Source: UBA2821 sp902763335 (GTDB lineage: Bacteria; Bacillota; Clostridia; Lachnospirales; Lachnospiraceae). Taken from it: a stretch of DNA of 64,000 nucleotides. The notes beneath the pieces are model-generated. The model was not told the DNA's origin and made no database searches. It saw nothing but the letters and a program-made list of their open reading frames with translations. Location: the NCBI GenBank assembly GCA_052066835.1, contig JBQHRJ010000003.1; one strand, written 5' to 3'. The translations under genes and the position numbers were made by a program. Positions 34,277 through 42,905 of the stretch are shown piece after piece. The stretch's first letter is position 1; each line of letters opens with the position of its first letter.

Positions 34277-35830
34277 ATGAAGATTGATAAAAAAGGGAGC
34301 AGGCATATTTTAAAAAGGCTTATACTGTGTATCCTTGCGATGTCACTTGTAGGCGGAATATTTACAGCCTGTGGAAAAAAGGAAACAAAAAAAGAGAGTC
34401 TTGCGGATAAGAAGAAGTTTATTGTAGGTTTTGATGCGGAGTTTCCGCCTTATGGATATAAGGATGAAAATGGTGAGTATGTAGGATTTGACCTGTCGCT
34501 GGCACAGGAGGTATGTGACAGAAACGGATGGGAACTGGTAAAACAGCCGATAGAATGGAATTCCAAGGATATGGAACTTAATTCAGGTTCTATTGACTGT
34601 ATATGGAACGGATTTACCATGAATGGCAGGGAAAATGATTATACATGGTCCTCAGCTTATGTGGACAATTCACAGGTGGTTGTAGTGAGAAAGGATTCCG
34701 GGATAAATGAGTTATCCGACCTTGCAGGAAAGATTGTTATCGTTCAGGCGGATTCCTCAGCGCTTGCAGCACTCACAGGTGATGATGCAGAGGAGCAGAA
34801 TCTTGAACTTGCAAAGAGTTTCAAGTCATTGCAGCAGGTGTCAGATTACAACAGTGCATTTATGAATCTTGAGGCAGGTGTTGCTGATGCCATATGTATG
34901 GATATAGGTGTATCAAGATATGAGATAAAGGCACGGGGAGATAAGTATCAGATGCTCGATGAGCATATTTCAACAGAGCAGTATGGAATCGGTTTCAAAA
35001 AGGGAAATAAGGAGCTTCGTGACAGAGTAGAGGCAACATTGAATGATATGCTGGCTGATGGAACGTTTGAAAGCATAGCAACCGAATGGGGGCTTGAAGA
35101 ATCAGTATCACTTGGAAAAGAAGGCTCCGATACTGTTATGAAAAATGAGGATACGGATGTAGAGAAGAAGGATATGGCTGCTAAGGTTACGGATATCATC
35201 GGTCAGCTTTCATCAGGTATGGCAGCTACACTTGCAATATTTGTATTGACACTGGTTTTCTCAATGCCGCTCGGACTGCTTGTAACATTTATAAGAATGT
35301 CAAAAAGCAGGATAGTAAGATGGATTGCAAAAATATACATATCAATAATGCGTGGAACACCGCTTATGCTTCAGCTTCTTGTGGTATTCTTCGGACCATA
35401 TTATCTGTTTGGAATATCAATGTCATATTCATATAGATTTTATGCTGTTATCATTGGATTTTCGCTCAATTATGCGGCATATTTTGCTGAAATCTACAGA
35501 GCAGGTATAGAGGGAATACCGAATGGACAGCGTGAGGCTGCATATGTGCTGGGATATACAAAATCTCAGACATTTACAAAGATAATATTCCCACAGATGG
35601 TTAAGAGAGTTATGCCACCTGTTACAAATGAGGTAATAACCCTTGTTAAGGATACTTCACTTGCATTTGCACTTGCGTATACGGAAATGTTTACACTGGC
35701 AAAGCAGGTTGCTGCATCAAATGCCAGCATTTTGCCGCTTGTGGTAGCAGGAGTGTTCTATTACATATTTAACTTTATTGTGGCATGGGTGATGGAACTT
35801 ATAGAGAAGAAAATGCAGTATTACAGCTAA
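34277..35830 (+). CDS. Fused glutamine-type ABC transporter: substrate-binding lipoprotein plus permease
   Basis: One 517-residue chain combines two normally separate subunits. Residues 1-32 are a lipoprotein signal (GGIFTAC, lipid-modified Cys32). Residues ~45-270 are a family-3 solute-binding domain (FIVGFDAEFPPYGYKDENGE, IWNGFTMNGREN, AICMDIGVSRYE). From ~300 comes the HisM/GlnP permease domain with TLAIFVLTLVFSMPLG, RGTPLMLQLLVVFFGP and the ATPase-contact EAA loop GQREAAYVLGYTKSQTF. The ATPase gene follows 13 bases later. Polar amino acids (glutamine, cystine or histidine type) are the likely cargo. GGAG supports the start at 34277. Confidence 0.92.
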   Translation: MKIDKKGSRHILKRLILCILAMSLVGGIFTACGKKETKKESLADKKKFIVGFDAEFPPYGYKDENGEYVGFDLSLAQEVCDRNGWELVKQPIEWNSKDMELNSGSIDCIWNGFTMNGRENDYTWSSAYVDNSQVVVVRKDSGINELSDLAGKIVIVQADSSALAALTGDDAEEQNLELAKSFKSLQQVSDYNSAFMNLEAGVADAICMDIGVSRYEIKARGDKYQMLDEHISTEQYGIGFKKGNKELRDRVEATLNDMLADGTFESIATEWGLEESVSLGKEGSDTVMKNEDTDVEKKDMAAKVTDIIGQLSSGMAATLAIFVLTLVFSMPLGLLVTFIRMSKSRIVRWIAKIYISIMRGTPLMLQLLVVFFGPYYLFGISMSYSYRFYAVIIGFSLNYAAYFAEIYRAGIEGIPNGQREAAYVLGYTKSQTFTKIIFPQMVKRVMPPVTNEVITLVKDTSLAFALAYTEMFTLAKQVAASNASILPLVVAGVFYYIFNFIVAWVMELIEKKMQYYS

Positions 35831-35843
35831 AAGGGAGGCTCAT

Positions 35844-36602
35844 ATGAAGTTATTGGAATTAAGTCATGTAAAGAAATCTTTTGATGGGCTTGAAGTTCTT
35901 AAAGATATATCTTTAAATGTAGAAGAAGGAGAAGTTGTTGCCATTATCGGACCGTCAGGCTCAGGAAAATCCACATTGTTAAGATGTGCAACACTGCTTG
36001 AAAAAATGGACGAAGGCACACTTAAAATAAGTGGAAAAAGTGCAACACTTAATAAAGAAGGTAAGACAAGATATGCAGGTAAAAGCCAGCTTGCTGAGTT
36101 AAAGAGCAGTTATGGACTTGTGTTTCAGAATTTTAATCTGTTTCCGCATTATTCTGTTATGAAAAATGTAACTGATGCACCTATACATGTGCAGAAACGT
36201 GATAAGGCAGAGGTGAAAAAGGAAGCGGAAGAATTATTAAAAAAAGTAGGACTTGAGGCGAAGGGAGACAGTTATCCGAGCCAGTTGTCAGGAGGACAGC
36301 AGCAGAGAGTTGCCATAGCAAGAGCGCTTGCCATGAATCCGAGAATACTATTTTTTGATGAGCCTACATCTGCATTGGACCCGGAGATAACAGCAGGAAT
36401 TTTGAAACTGTTGAGGCAGCTTGCCAACGAAAATATGACCATGGTAATAGTTACCCATGAGATAAATTTTGCAAGAAACGTTGCGGACAGGGTAGTGTTC
36501 ATGGACGGCGGTGTCGTAGTGGAAGAAGGAAAACCGGAGGATGTAATCGATAATCCATCAAGCGAGAGAACAAGAGCATTCTTACAAAAAATGGAAGTTT
36601 AA
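35844..36602 (+). CDS. Polar amino acid ABC transporter ATPase (GlnQ type)
   Basis: A 252-residue ATPase. Walker A GPSGSGKST is at 36-44, followed by the Q-loop LVFQNFNLFPHYSVMKNV, signature LSGGQQQRVAIARALAMNP, Walker B ILFFDEPTSALDPE and the switch His in VTHEINFARNVADR. It works with the fused binding protein/permease directly upstream. Element B of the hairpin repeat begins at its stop codon and separates it from the MoxR cluster. Confidence 0.95.
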   Translation: MKLLELSHVKKSFDGLEVLKDISLNVEEGEVVAIIGPSGSGKSTLLRCATLLEKMDEGTLKISGKSATLNKEGKTRYAGKSQLAELKSSYGLVFQNFNLFPHYSVMKNVTDAPIHVQKRDKAEVKKEAEELLKKVGLEAKGDSYPSQLSGGQQQRVAIARALAMNPRILFFDEPTSALDPEITAGILKLLRQLANENMTMVIVTHEINFARNVADRVVFMDGGVVVEEGKPEDVIDNPSSERTRAFLQKMEV

Positions 36603-36757
36603 AATGAGGATAGTATGAACTATCACGCCGATGCATGATAGTTCATACGGCTAATTGTGCCGCAAGCGTCGCAATTAGCTTTTATCGCAGAGCAAAATTT
36701 GAGATTTTGCTCGCGGTTCCTTCGACGCAAAGCGTCTACGGAATGGAGGATAGTATA
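36603..36757 (+). repeat. Multi-hairpin intercistronic element, copy B, with seven-codon minigene
   Basis: Same architecture as 1686-1842. GAGGA precedes the minigene ATG-AAC-TAT-CAC-GCC-GAT-GCA-TGA (36615-36638, reads MNYHADA) inside a 16-bp hairpin (36613-36648). Next comes a stem GCTAATTG/CAATTAGC with a T-run, then GAGCAAAATTTGAGATTTTGCTC, then a GC-rich tail ending in CTACGGA. It is bordered by copies of the local ribosome-site sequence: AATGAGGATAGTATGAA at the left, AATGGAGGATAGTATAATGAA (first 20 shown in parts: AATGGAGGATAG, TATAATGAA) at the right. Compared with copy A, stem positions change in both arms (GTG/CAC to GTA/TAC, AAA/TTT to AAC/GTT), so the stem is conserved. Confidence 0.8.
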
Positions 36758-37711
36758 ATGAATGAAGGAAAATTATTGGCAGAACGTGTAATTGATGAAG
36801 TGGAAAGGGCAGTCGTAGGTAAACGTACGGTTTTGTATCGTATTATGACTGCCATTTTGGCAGGAGGTCATATTCTTATTGATGATATTCCGGGAACAGG
36901 TAAAACAACCATGGCACTTGCTTTTTCCAGAGCCATGGGGCTTAAGGCGAACAGAGTACAGTTTACACCGGATGTACTTCCGGCGGATCTTACCGGATTT
37001 ACCGTTTATAAAAAGGCTTCAGATGCGTTTGTATATCAGCCGGGGGCAGTCATATGCAATCTGCTGCTTGCGGATGAGATCAACCGTACTTCGCCAAAGA
37101 CACAGTCTGCACTTTTAGAGGTTATGGAGGAGCAGCAGGTGACTGTTGACGGAGTAACACACAAAACCGGTAATCCGTTTATAGTTATTGCTACAGAAAA
37201 TCCTGTAGGTTCTGCGGGAACACAGCTTCTTCCGGATTCACAGCTTGACAGATTTATGATATGTGTCAGTATGGGTTATCCTTCAGTTGAACAGGAAATG
37301 GAAATTCTAAAGAGAAGTGAAAATAATGTTCAAAGGCAGGATGAAAATGTAAGTCCGGTTCTCAATGCCGCCACATTGTTAAGCATGAGGGAAGATGTGA
37401 AGAAAATATATGTGCATGATCGCATTTACCGTTATATATCAGAACTGTCAAAGGCAACGAGAGAAAATGAATGGGTAGAGCTTGGAGTAAGTCCGAGAGG
37501 TGCCGTGGCACTTACGGCTATGGCGAAAGCTACCGCATATTTAAGCGGACGTGAATACGTTGTTCCGTCTGATGTAACGGAAGTATTTCCATGTGTTGCA
37601 TCTCACAGAATATTTTTAAGCATGAAAGCAAAGGTAGGGCACATACAGGTAAGCGAATTAATCAGACAGGTGATGGAGTCTGTTCCACAGCCGACAATGA
37701 AAAAGGTTTAA
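36758..37711 (+). CDS. MoxR-type AAA+ ATPase
   Basis: A 317-residue AAA+ chaperone-like ATPase of the MoxR group. Walker A is IPGTGKTT near residue 45-51, Walker B LLLADEINRTSPKTQSALLE, sensor 1 FIVIATENPVG and sensor 2 VSPRGAVALTAMAKA. The start at 36758 follows GGAGG; the 41 in-frame codons upstream translate only the hairpin element (their RRAKFEILLAVP string parallels that before the PRPP gene). MoxR proteins typically act with DUF58 and transglutaminase-type partners, which follow immediately. Confidence 0.93.
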   Translation: MNEGKLLAERVIDEVERAVVGKRTVLYRIMTAILAGGHILIDDIPGTGKTTMALAFSRAMGLKANRVQFTPDVLPADLTGFTVYKKASDAFVYQPGAVICNLLLADEINRTSPKTQSALLEVMEEQQVTVDGVTHKTGNPFIVIATENPVGSAGTQLLPDSQLDRFMICVSMGYPSVEQEMEILKRSENNVQRQDENVSPVLNAATLLSMREDVKKIYVHDRIYRYISELSKATRENEWVELGVSPRGAVALTAMAKATAYLSGREYVVPSDVTEVFPCVASHRIFLSMKAKVGHIQVSELIRQVMESVPQPTMKKV

Positions 37712-37715
37712 TAAT

Positions 37716-38774
37716 ATGATAGGGAAAATAATCGGATATGTTGTGACAGTAATCTGTACGCTTTATCTTTTCCTGATATTTGATGAATCCGTGGTATCGG
37801 GAATATTGCTTTTTGAGCTTATTTATCCTGTTATATCGGCAGTTTATTTAATTATATTATCACGGTCGGTCAGATATAATTTAAACCGTGTTCAGGAAAT
37901 GGGCGAAGAAGGAAAAAAGATTCGTGCCGGCATAACAGTAAGTAATATTAATAAAATCGGCTCATTAAATCTGAAAATGTGCGTGACATTCTGCAATAAA
38001 TGGGACAAAAAACATAAGGCTAAACAGACTGTATACTGCAGTATCTCTGCAGGACAGGATAAGACAGTGTGGTGCAGCTTTGTATCTGAATATTGCGGGC
38101 CAATAGAACTCAGACTTAAATATATAAGAGTTTACGACTTCTTCGGAATATTTGGCAGAAAGATAAAGTGTGATAAAAAGGCGGAAATAAATATAATGCC
38201 GTTATTTGAACTTATGCCTCTTGAGATTACAAAAAGAACCCGTGATTTTCAGACGGACAGTGAAATATATTCCGGTGAAAGACGTGGTGATGATCCTTCG
38301 GAACTTTATCAGGTGCGCCCGTACAGGGCGATGGATTCAGTCAGGGATATACACTGGAAACTGACTGCCAAAGAGAATCAGCTTATGGTAAAGGAACATG
38401 GATTTCCTCTCGGATGTGTCATTCTGATATGGATAGATTTTGGGAAATGCAGTAATCTGACGCAGTCATTTTCAAATATAGTGAAAAAGACAGCATCGCT
38501 AAGCATTACTCTTTCTGCGGAGCATTGTATTCATATGGCAGCGTGGTATGAGGAGAAAAATTCCTGTATAGTTAAATGGCCTGTGTATAATGTGGAAGAT
38601 ACATATGCGCTGATATGGAGAATGATGGAGATGGAGCCTTTTACCAAAGAGGAAGATAAAGAAATCTGTCGAAAGGAAAGCTTTCGCGGACAGGAATTTG
38701 CCTGTGAGATTTCGGTAGACAAGGATGGAAATATATTAAAAGACGGAGAAATTCAGGAGCTTTTATGCCTGTAG
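37716..38774 (+). CDS. DUF58-domain protein of the MoxR cluster
   Basis: A 352-residue protein beginning four bases after the MoxR stop. Two N-terminal membrane helices precede a beta-rich region. The DUF58 signature SGERRGDDPSELYQVRPYRA and RDIHWKLTAKENQLMVKEH lies near residues 190-230. The C-terminal part resembles a von Willebrand A-like fold (ILIWIDFG). MoxR-DUF58 pairs are thought to assemble or activate metal-dependent or envelope complexes; the exact role is not known. Confidence 0.9.
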   Translation: MIGKIIGYVVTVICTLYLFLIFDESVVSGILLFELIYPVISAVYLIILSRSVRYNLNRVQEMGEEGKKIRAGITVSNINKIGSLNLKMCVTFCNKWDKKHKAKQTVYCSISAGQDKTVWCSFVSEYCGPIELRLKYIRVYDFFGIFGRKIKCDKKAEINIMPLFELMPLEITKRTRDFQTDSEIYSGERRGDDPSELYQVRPYRAMDSVRDIHWKLTAKENQLMVKEHGFPLGCVILIWIDFGKCSNLTQSFSNIVKKTASLSITLSAEHCIHMAAWYEEKNSCIVKWPVYNVEDTYALIWRMMEMEPFTKEEDKEICRKESFRGQEFACEISVDKDGNILKDGEIQELLCL

Positions 38775-38805
38775 TAAAAACGTATGATTAAAAGGGGGCT
38801 TTTAT

Positions 38806-40938
38806 ATGCGTCACAATAAAAGTGGCATACACATATATAAGGAAAAAAGAACTTTAACCGGAAGAGATTATACTGTCAGTAAAGGTTTTTCTGGTTCTTT
38901 GTGCATTTCTATAATGGCAGTTTTGTGGTGGAATCTGTTCTTCTCGGTTTTTGCACCGGGACTTTTTAGCAGATGGCTTATCACAGGAGTTGTCGTTTCC
39001 ACATTTATAATCTGTTTTTCATACAGGTATATGGGATGGAAGTCGTTAGTGGCAGAGCTTGCCTTGTCGGCTGTATTTTTGTATATGCAGTCAGATTCGC
39101 TCTGGAAGTTATTCAGTATTCTTCAAAAATCTTATGAAAATGTTTACGAAAATGGAATAGCCGGCAGCAGATTTTTACTTTTCTGTGATATCAGAGGTGA
39201 GATTATGACTACGGTATTGGCCGTGGTTCTGACAGTTCCGGTTTTGATGATATGGATGTTAGTTATGGTGAAAAGGAAGGGAAAATTAATAGCCATACTG
39301 ATTGCCATAGTTCCGTTTCTTGTGTCATCATTTACAGGATATCTACCAAAATCACTGTCAGTGTGGGCTTTGATACTTTCTGTATTTTTATATTTTGCCG
39401 TATCAATGGGCGTAGGTAAGGATTTAGCCGTGAGCATGGTGGCGGTTATTGTGACCTCGGTGATTTGCTTTGTGGCGGGAAATCTGCTGCAGCAGACGAA
39501 GAGTGTTCAAAACGGCTGGTATATGAAATCCAGAGCCGTTGTGATGGACAAAATTGCAAGTAAGATAGATTTTACGGATAGAGAGCAGGAAAATAATACA
39601 TCACCGACAGTGAAGAATGAAAAAATAGAAAAGGAACCGGTATCAACAGGCAGAGAGAACAATGTTACTGAGACTACGGCAGACCGGAATGTTGATGAAA
39701 TATATACACAGCAGGTAGAAACACCGCAGGTAAATGACACACCTAAACCGGAAGAGGAAATGACATTTGCGGATATGAAAAATTTAGATCAGGTGTCATC
39801 ATTTACACCGAATGAAAATGTTTCGTTTGAGGTTATGGAAACAAGAAAGCCGACATCGACGGTCTATTATCCTGAATCCTACGGCATTACATATTCAGAT
39901 GATTCATGGGAAATGACTAAGGAAAGCGCTTCGTTTAGTGAACTGCTTGATTATTGTACTCAGGTTCCAAATGGTCATAATCGACTTAGAAATATGTGCT
40001 GGAACTGGAATGAAGTAGGTGATGAAAATCAGAGTAAAGATGTATTAGATTCACTGTCAGCGTGGATAAGTAATGAACTTGAAAGCCGTGCCGTGTATGA
40101 TGTTAATCCGGGGATAACACCGGAGGGAGAGAGCTTTGTAGAATATTTTCTTTTTGAAAATAAAAGGGGATTTTGCGTACATTTTGCTACAACAGCCGTG
40201 TTGATGTATCGGTTGAGTGGGTTTAATGCACGGTATGTGGAGGGATATGCAGTACCCGCATCAGCATATGAGAGACAGGATGATGGAACATATGTGGCAA
40301 CGGTAGATGGAACTATGGGACATGCATGGTGCGAAGTGTGGGACAGTGACAGCAGGCAGTGGATAACAAAGGAGCATACACCTTCAGCATCTGTGAGCAG
40401 AAGTGAAGATGAAAGCTTAACAGAACCGGAAAGTATTGAATCATATAGAACGGATAAATCGGATAAGGCTGAGAAGAAACATTTATCCACAGGATTAAAA
40501 ACGGCAGTCATAATTTCTGCATCAGTATTAGTATGTTTTATTTTAATATGCATACAGGCATTTGTAAGAAGAGCAGGAAAAATCAGAAGGATAAGGCATC
40601 TTATGCGTTATAAAAGTCAGTCGATGCATACAAAGGTTGTTTCAGAAATATATAGTTCAATACTTAAAATAACAAAAATGAGTGGAACAGATATAAAGAA
40701 ACCATATGATGAGTCTGCACTGGATACTTTAGAAAAGGTTTGGACGCAGATACCGGCAGATGAGTGGGAATGGTTTTATAATATGGTTATGGTGACGTTT
40801 TTTTATAATGGTTGTGATAATACTGAGATAAAGAAAATGGATATGTTATATAGAAAATTTATGGATATTTCAATAAAGGAAATGAGTATATCAAAACGGC
40901 TGACAGCAAGGTATATTTATTGTATGTTATATTCATAA
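38806..40938 (+). CDS. Membrane transglutaminase-like protein (TgpA type)
   Basis: A 710-residue protein with about six to seven N-terminal helices, a long extracytoplasmic linker rich in Thr/Glu/Pro (~235-330), then a transglutaminase-like domain. The catalytic Cys is in NKRGFCVHFATTAVLMYRL, the His in GTMGHAWCEVW, and the Asp in the following DSDSRQW. A final transmembrane helix (AVIISASVLVCFILICIQAF) leads to a cytoplasmic tail resembling DUF4129. It is the third gene of the MoxR-DUF58 cluster; these modules are believed to remodel envelope proteins or peptidoglycan. Confidence 0.9.
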   Translation: MRHNKSGIHIYKEKRTLTGRDYTVSKGFSGSLCISIMAVLWWNLFFSVFAPGLFSRWLITGVVVSTFIICFSYRYMGWKSLVAELALSAVFLYMQSDSLWKLFSILQKSYENVYENGIAGSRFLLFCDIRGEIMTTVLAVVLTVPVLMIWMLVMVKRKGKLIAILIAIVPFLVSSFTGYLPKSLSVWALILSVFLYFAVSMGVGKDLAVSMVAVIVTSVICFVAGNLLQQTKSVQNGWYMKSRAVVMDKIASKIDFTDREQENNTSPTVKNEKIEKEPVSTGRENNVTETTADRNVDEIYTQQVETPQVNDTPKPEEEMTFADMKNLDQVSSFTPNENVSFEVMETRKPTSTVYYPESYGITYSDDSWEMTKESASFSELLDYCTQVPNGHNRLRNMCWNWNEVGDENQSKDVLDSLSAWISNELESRAVYDVNPGITPEGESFVEYFLFENKRGFCVHFATTAVLMYRLSGFNARYVEGYAVPASAYERQDDGTYVATVDGTMGHAWCEVWDSDSRQWITKEHTPSASVSRSEDESLTEPESIESYRTDKSDKAEKKHLSTGLKTAVIISASVLVCFILICIQAFVRRAGKIRRIRHLMRYKSQSMHTKVVSEIYSSILKITKMSGTDIKKPYDESALDTLEKVWTQIPADEWEWFYNMVMVTFFYNGCDNTEIKKMDMLYRKFMDISIKEMSISKRLTARYIYCMLYS

Positions 40939-40958
40939 GAAGGACAGAGAGTGATGAT

Positions 40959-41549
40959 ATGGATATAGATAAATTAAAAGAAGGCACGGCATACTACCAC
41001 CTTCCCGGATTGTTTGAATTTTATGAATTGTATCATATGTTTTTGCCGATATTTCGTGAGCATAGGGAATACTTTTATGACTGGTGTGACATAGGCTCGG
41101 TATACGGTGCACCGGAAGAATGTATCTGGGGTGGCGGACGTACTTCTTTTGGAAATCGTGACGCAGGAGAGGTTCTGGCACTGATGCGTGAATATGGGAT
41201 ATCAGCAAGGCTTACATTCAGCAACTCACTGCTTGAGAGAAAACATCTCACAGACAGAAAGTGTAATGAACTTTGTGCTTTGTTTGAGAAATCTGGAGAA
41301 AAACAAAATGGAGTAATTGTGCACTCGGATTTGCTGACAGAATATTTGAAAATAAATTATCCGGGACTATATTTGGTTTCTTCTACCACAAAGGTTATTA
41401 CAGACTTTGGGCAGTTTGTAAGTGAATTAAACAGAAATGATTTTCTTTATGTTGTGCCGGATTTTCGTCTTAATAAAGTGTTTGATAAATTGGATGCACT
41501 GTCTGAAAAGCAGAAAGATAAATTGGAATTTGTTTATCAATCCAACTAA
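40959..41549 (+). pseudogene. 5' half of a cysteine-rich (U32-peptidase-like) gene split by a mobile element
   Basis: The ATG at 40959 lies 20 bases after the transglutaminase gene. The frame reads EFYELYHMFLPIFREHREYF, YGAPEECIWGGGRTSFGN, VIVHSDLLTEYLKINYPGLY and VVPDFRLNKVFDKLDALSEK, then leaves the family at KLEF and stops after VYQSN. The missing C-terminal part is found at 47262-47618. Joining KLEF to LCNECCWFGCKDRK restores one continuous protein of ~310 residues. The fold recalls U32-type peptidase proteins with a cysteine-rich end that may hold a metal cluster. The insertion lies in the middle of the gene, so the product is probably inactive. Confidence 0.8.
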
Positions 41550-41602
41550 CTTTCCTTATTTTCAAGGCTTTCATAATCTCGAATAGTGAACTTGTATGTA
41601 TT

Positions 41603-41624
41603 TTCCCTTGTTTTTGCCCTTATG
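41603..41624 (+). repeat. Left subterminal direct repeat of the mobile element
   Basis: Twenty-two bases (TTCCCTTGTTTTTG + CCCTTATG), identical to 47091-47112 and ~80 bases inside the left junction. An inverted partial copy (TTACAAGGGAAA) follows at once. Probable integrase arm-binding site. Confidence 0.75.
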
Positions 41625-41649
41625 GGTAACTTACAAGGGAAATCTTTGT

Positions 41650-42552
41650 TTATTGCCCTGCAACCTTATCCAGAAGTCTTGCGGAATTTCGCTTTGCTTC
41701 CCTCGTTGCGTGAGCGTAAACATTCATTGTGATACTAACATCGGAATGTCCCAACAACTCTTGTACATCCTTTGGCTGTGCTCCGTTTGACAGAAGATTG
41801 GTGGTGTAGGTATGCCTTAATGTGTGGAAGTGAAAGCCTTCCAACTCCTGTACTTTCCGGCTGGCACTCCTGCATGCTGTTTCTACTGTGCTTGGAAGTT
41901 CCAGACACCCATCTGACCTTAAACATACAAAGAAGATTTCTGTATAATCCATTGGGACTTCCTGAGTGCCATCAAGATTATAATACTCATATTGCACACG
42001 ATTCTTTTCCCGAACCTCTTTGTAATAGTTTCTGTGGTACAGTTGTCCATACTGAAAGCGTTGCCTGTGCTGTTCCTTTTTGGCTGTCTTTAGAATTTCG
42101 GTAAGGGTATCGCCAAAATCCACAACACGTACCTTTTTACGCTTTGTAGGACCAATCTCTGTTTTGTGTCTTGCTCCGTTGTAGCGGACACTCCGCCTTA
42201 CTGTAAGATACTGTTCCTCAAGGTTAATATCCTGCCAAGTCAGTCCACTGTTTTGGAAATACTGCAAAGCGGAATGCCTGCTGTAACACAGCCGAGTAGG
42301 AATGCACATAATCCTTTGTGTAGCCTTTGGAAATGAAGTTACCGGCTGTTCCACCAAAGGTAAGCAAGTCCATAAACTGTTGCAAATGCTCCGAAGTGAC
42401 TGTTTTCAACTTTCGGTCACTGATAGGATGTTGCTTAATCCGATTGACCGCCTGAAGATAATTACCAACAGTTCCATTGCTTAATGTGCCGACCTTCAGT
42501 TCTTCCTCTGACCAAATGTCGAGCAGTTCTCTGAGAGTAATATGGTAGCTTT
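41650..42552 (-). pseudogene. Tyrosine-type site-specific integrase, deleted and frameshifted
   Basis: The C-terminal catalytic half is readable from LTWQDINLEEQYLTVRRSVR, with FHFHTLRHTYTTNLLSNGAQ (catalytic His-x-x-Arg), ELLGHSDVSITMNVYAH and the nucleophile Tyr in NVYAH, ending KVAGQ. The N-terminal core-binding part is in another frame (RELLDIWSEEELKVGTLSNG, LQQFMDLLTFGG, VLQQAFRFAVFPKQ). Between FAVFPKQ and LTWQD about 40-50 residues with the first catalytic Arg are missing, and the frame shifts there. The arm-binding N-terminus is also absent. Not functional. Confidence 0.85.
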
Positions 42553-42905
42553 ATGGTAGTAAAAAATCATAGCCATTATGTAGGTGTGATAGCCAAAAAG
42601 TTATTTAAAAAACAATGTATATTTTCGTGTACTAAGTTTTTAACAAGCCCTCGGCGTTTGAGAGCGAAATACACCCTTCGCACAAATCTTCGATTTGTAC
42701 TCCGAGTATTTCGCGATTGCATCGAGCCAAGTCACGCAGGCGTGACTTATACAAATGCTGCCGCATTTGATGTTATGCCGGATACGGCATAGTGTTCGTA
42801 ACCGGACACCTAAGTGTCCACTCACTTATATAATCCTTCCGCCTCTTTCCCTATGTAACATTTACGAGAGGAGGAAGCACTATCGAACGAAATTCATTTA
42901 TTCAG
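42553..42905 (+). other. Hairpin array upstream of the relaxase, candidate oriT region
   Basis: Non-coding. Five successive perfect stems are visible: GCGAAATAC/GTATTTCGC (about 42662-42714) enclosing ACAAATC-TTC-GATTTGT; AAGTCACGC-AG-GCGTGACTT (42730-42749); CAAATGC-TGCC-GCATTTG (42753-42770); TATGCCG-GATA-CGGCATA (42774-42791); GGACAC-CTAA-GTGTCC (42809-42824). It directly precedes the relaxase gene, where the transfer origin is usually found, but no nick-site consensus can be named. The AAATC-TTC-GATTT loop also occurs in intercistronic copies A and B. Confidence 0.6.

Noticed and set aside
36635..36757. N-terminal extension of the MoxR ATPase
   Set aside because: Same reason: repeat-derived codons; the start at 36758 has GGAGG and matches the family's beginning.
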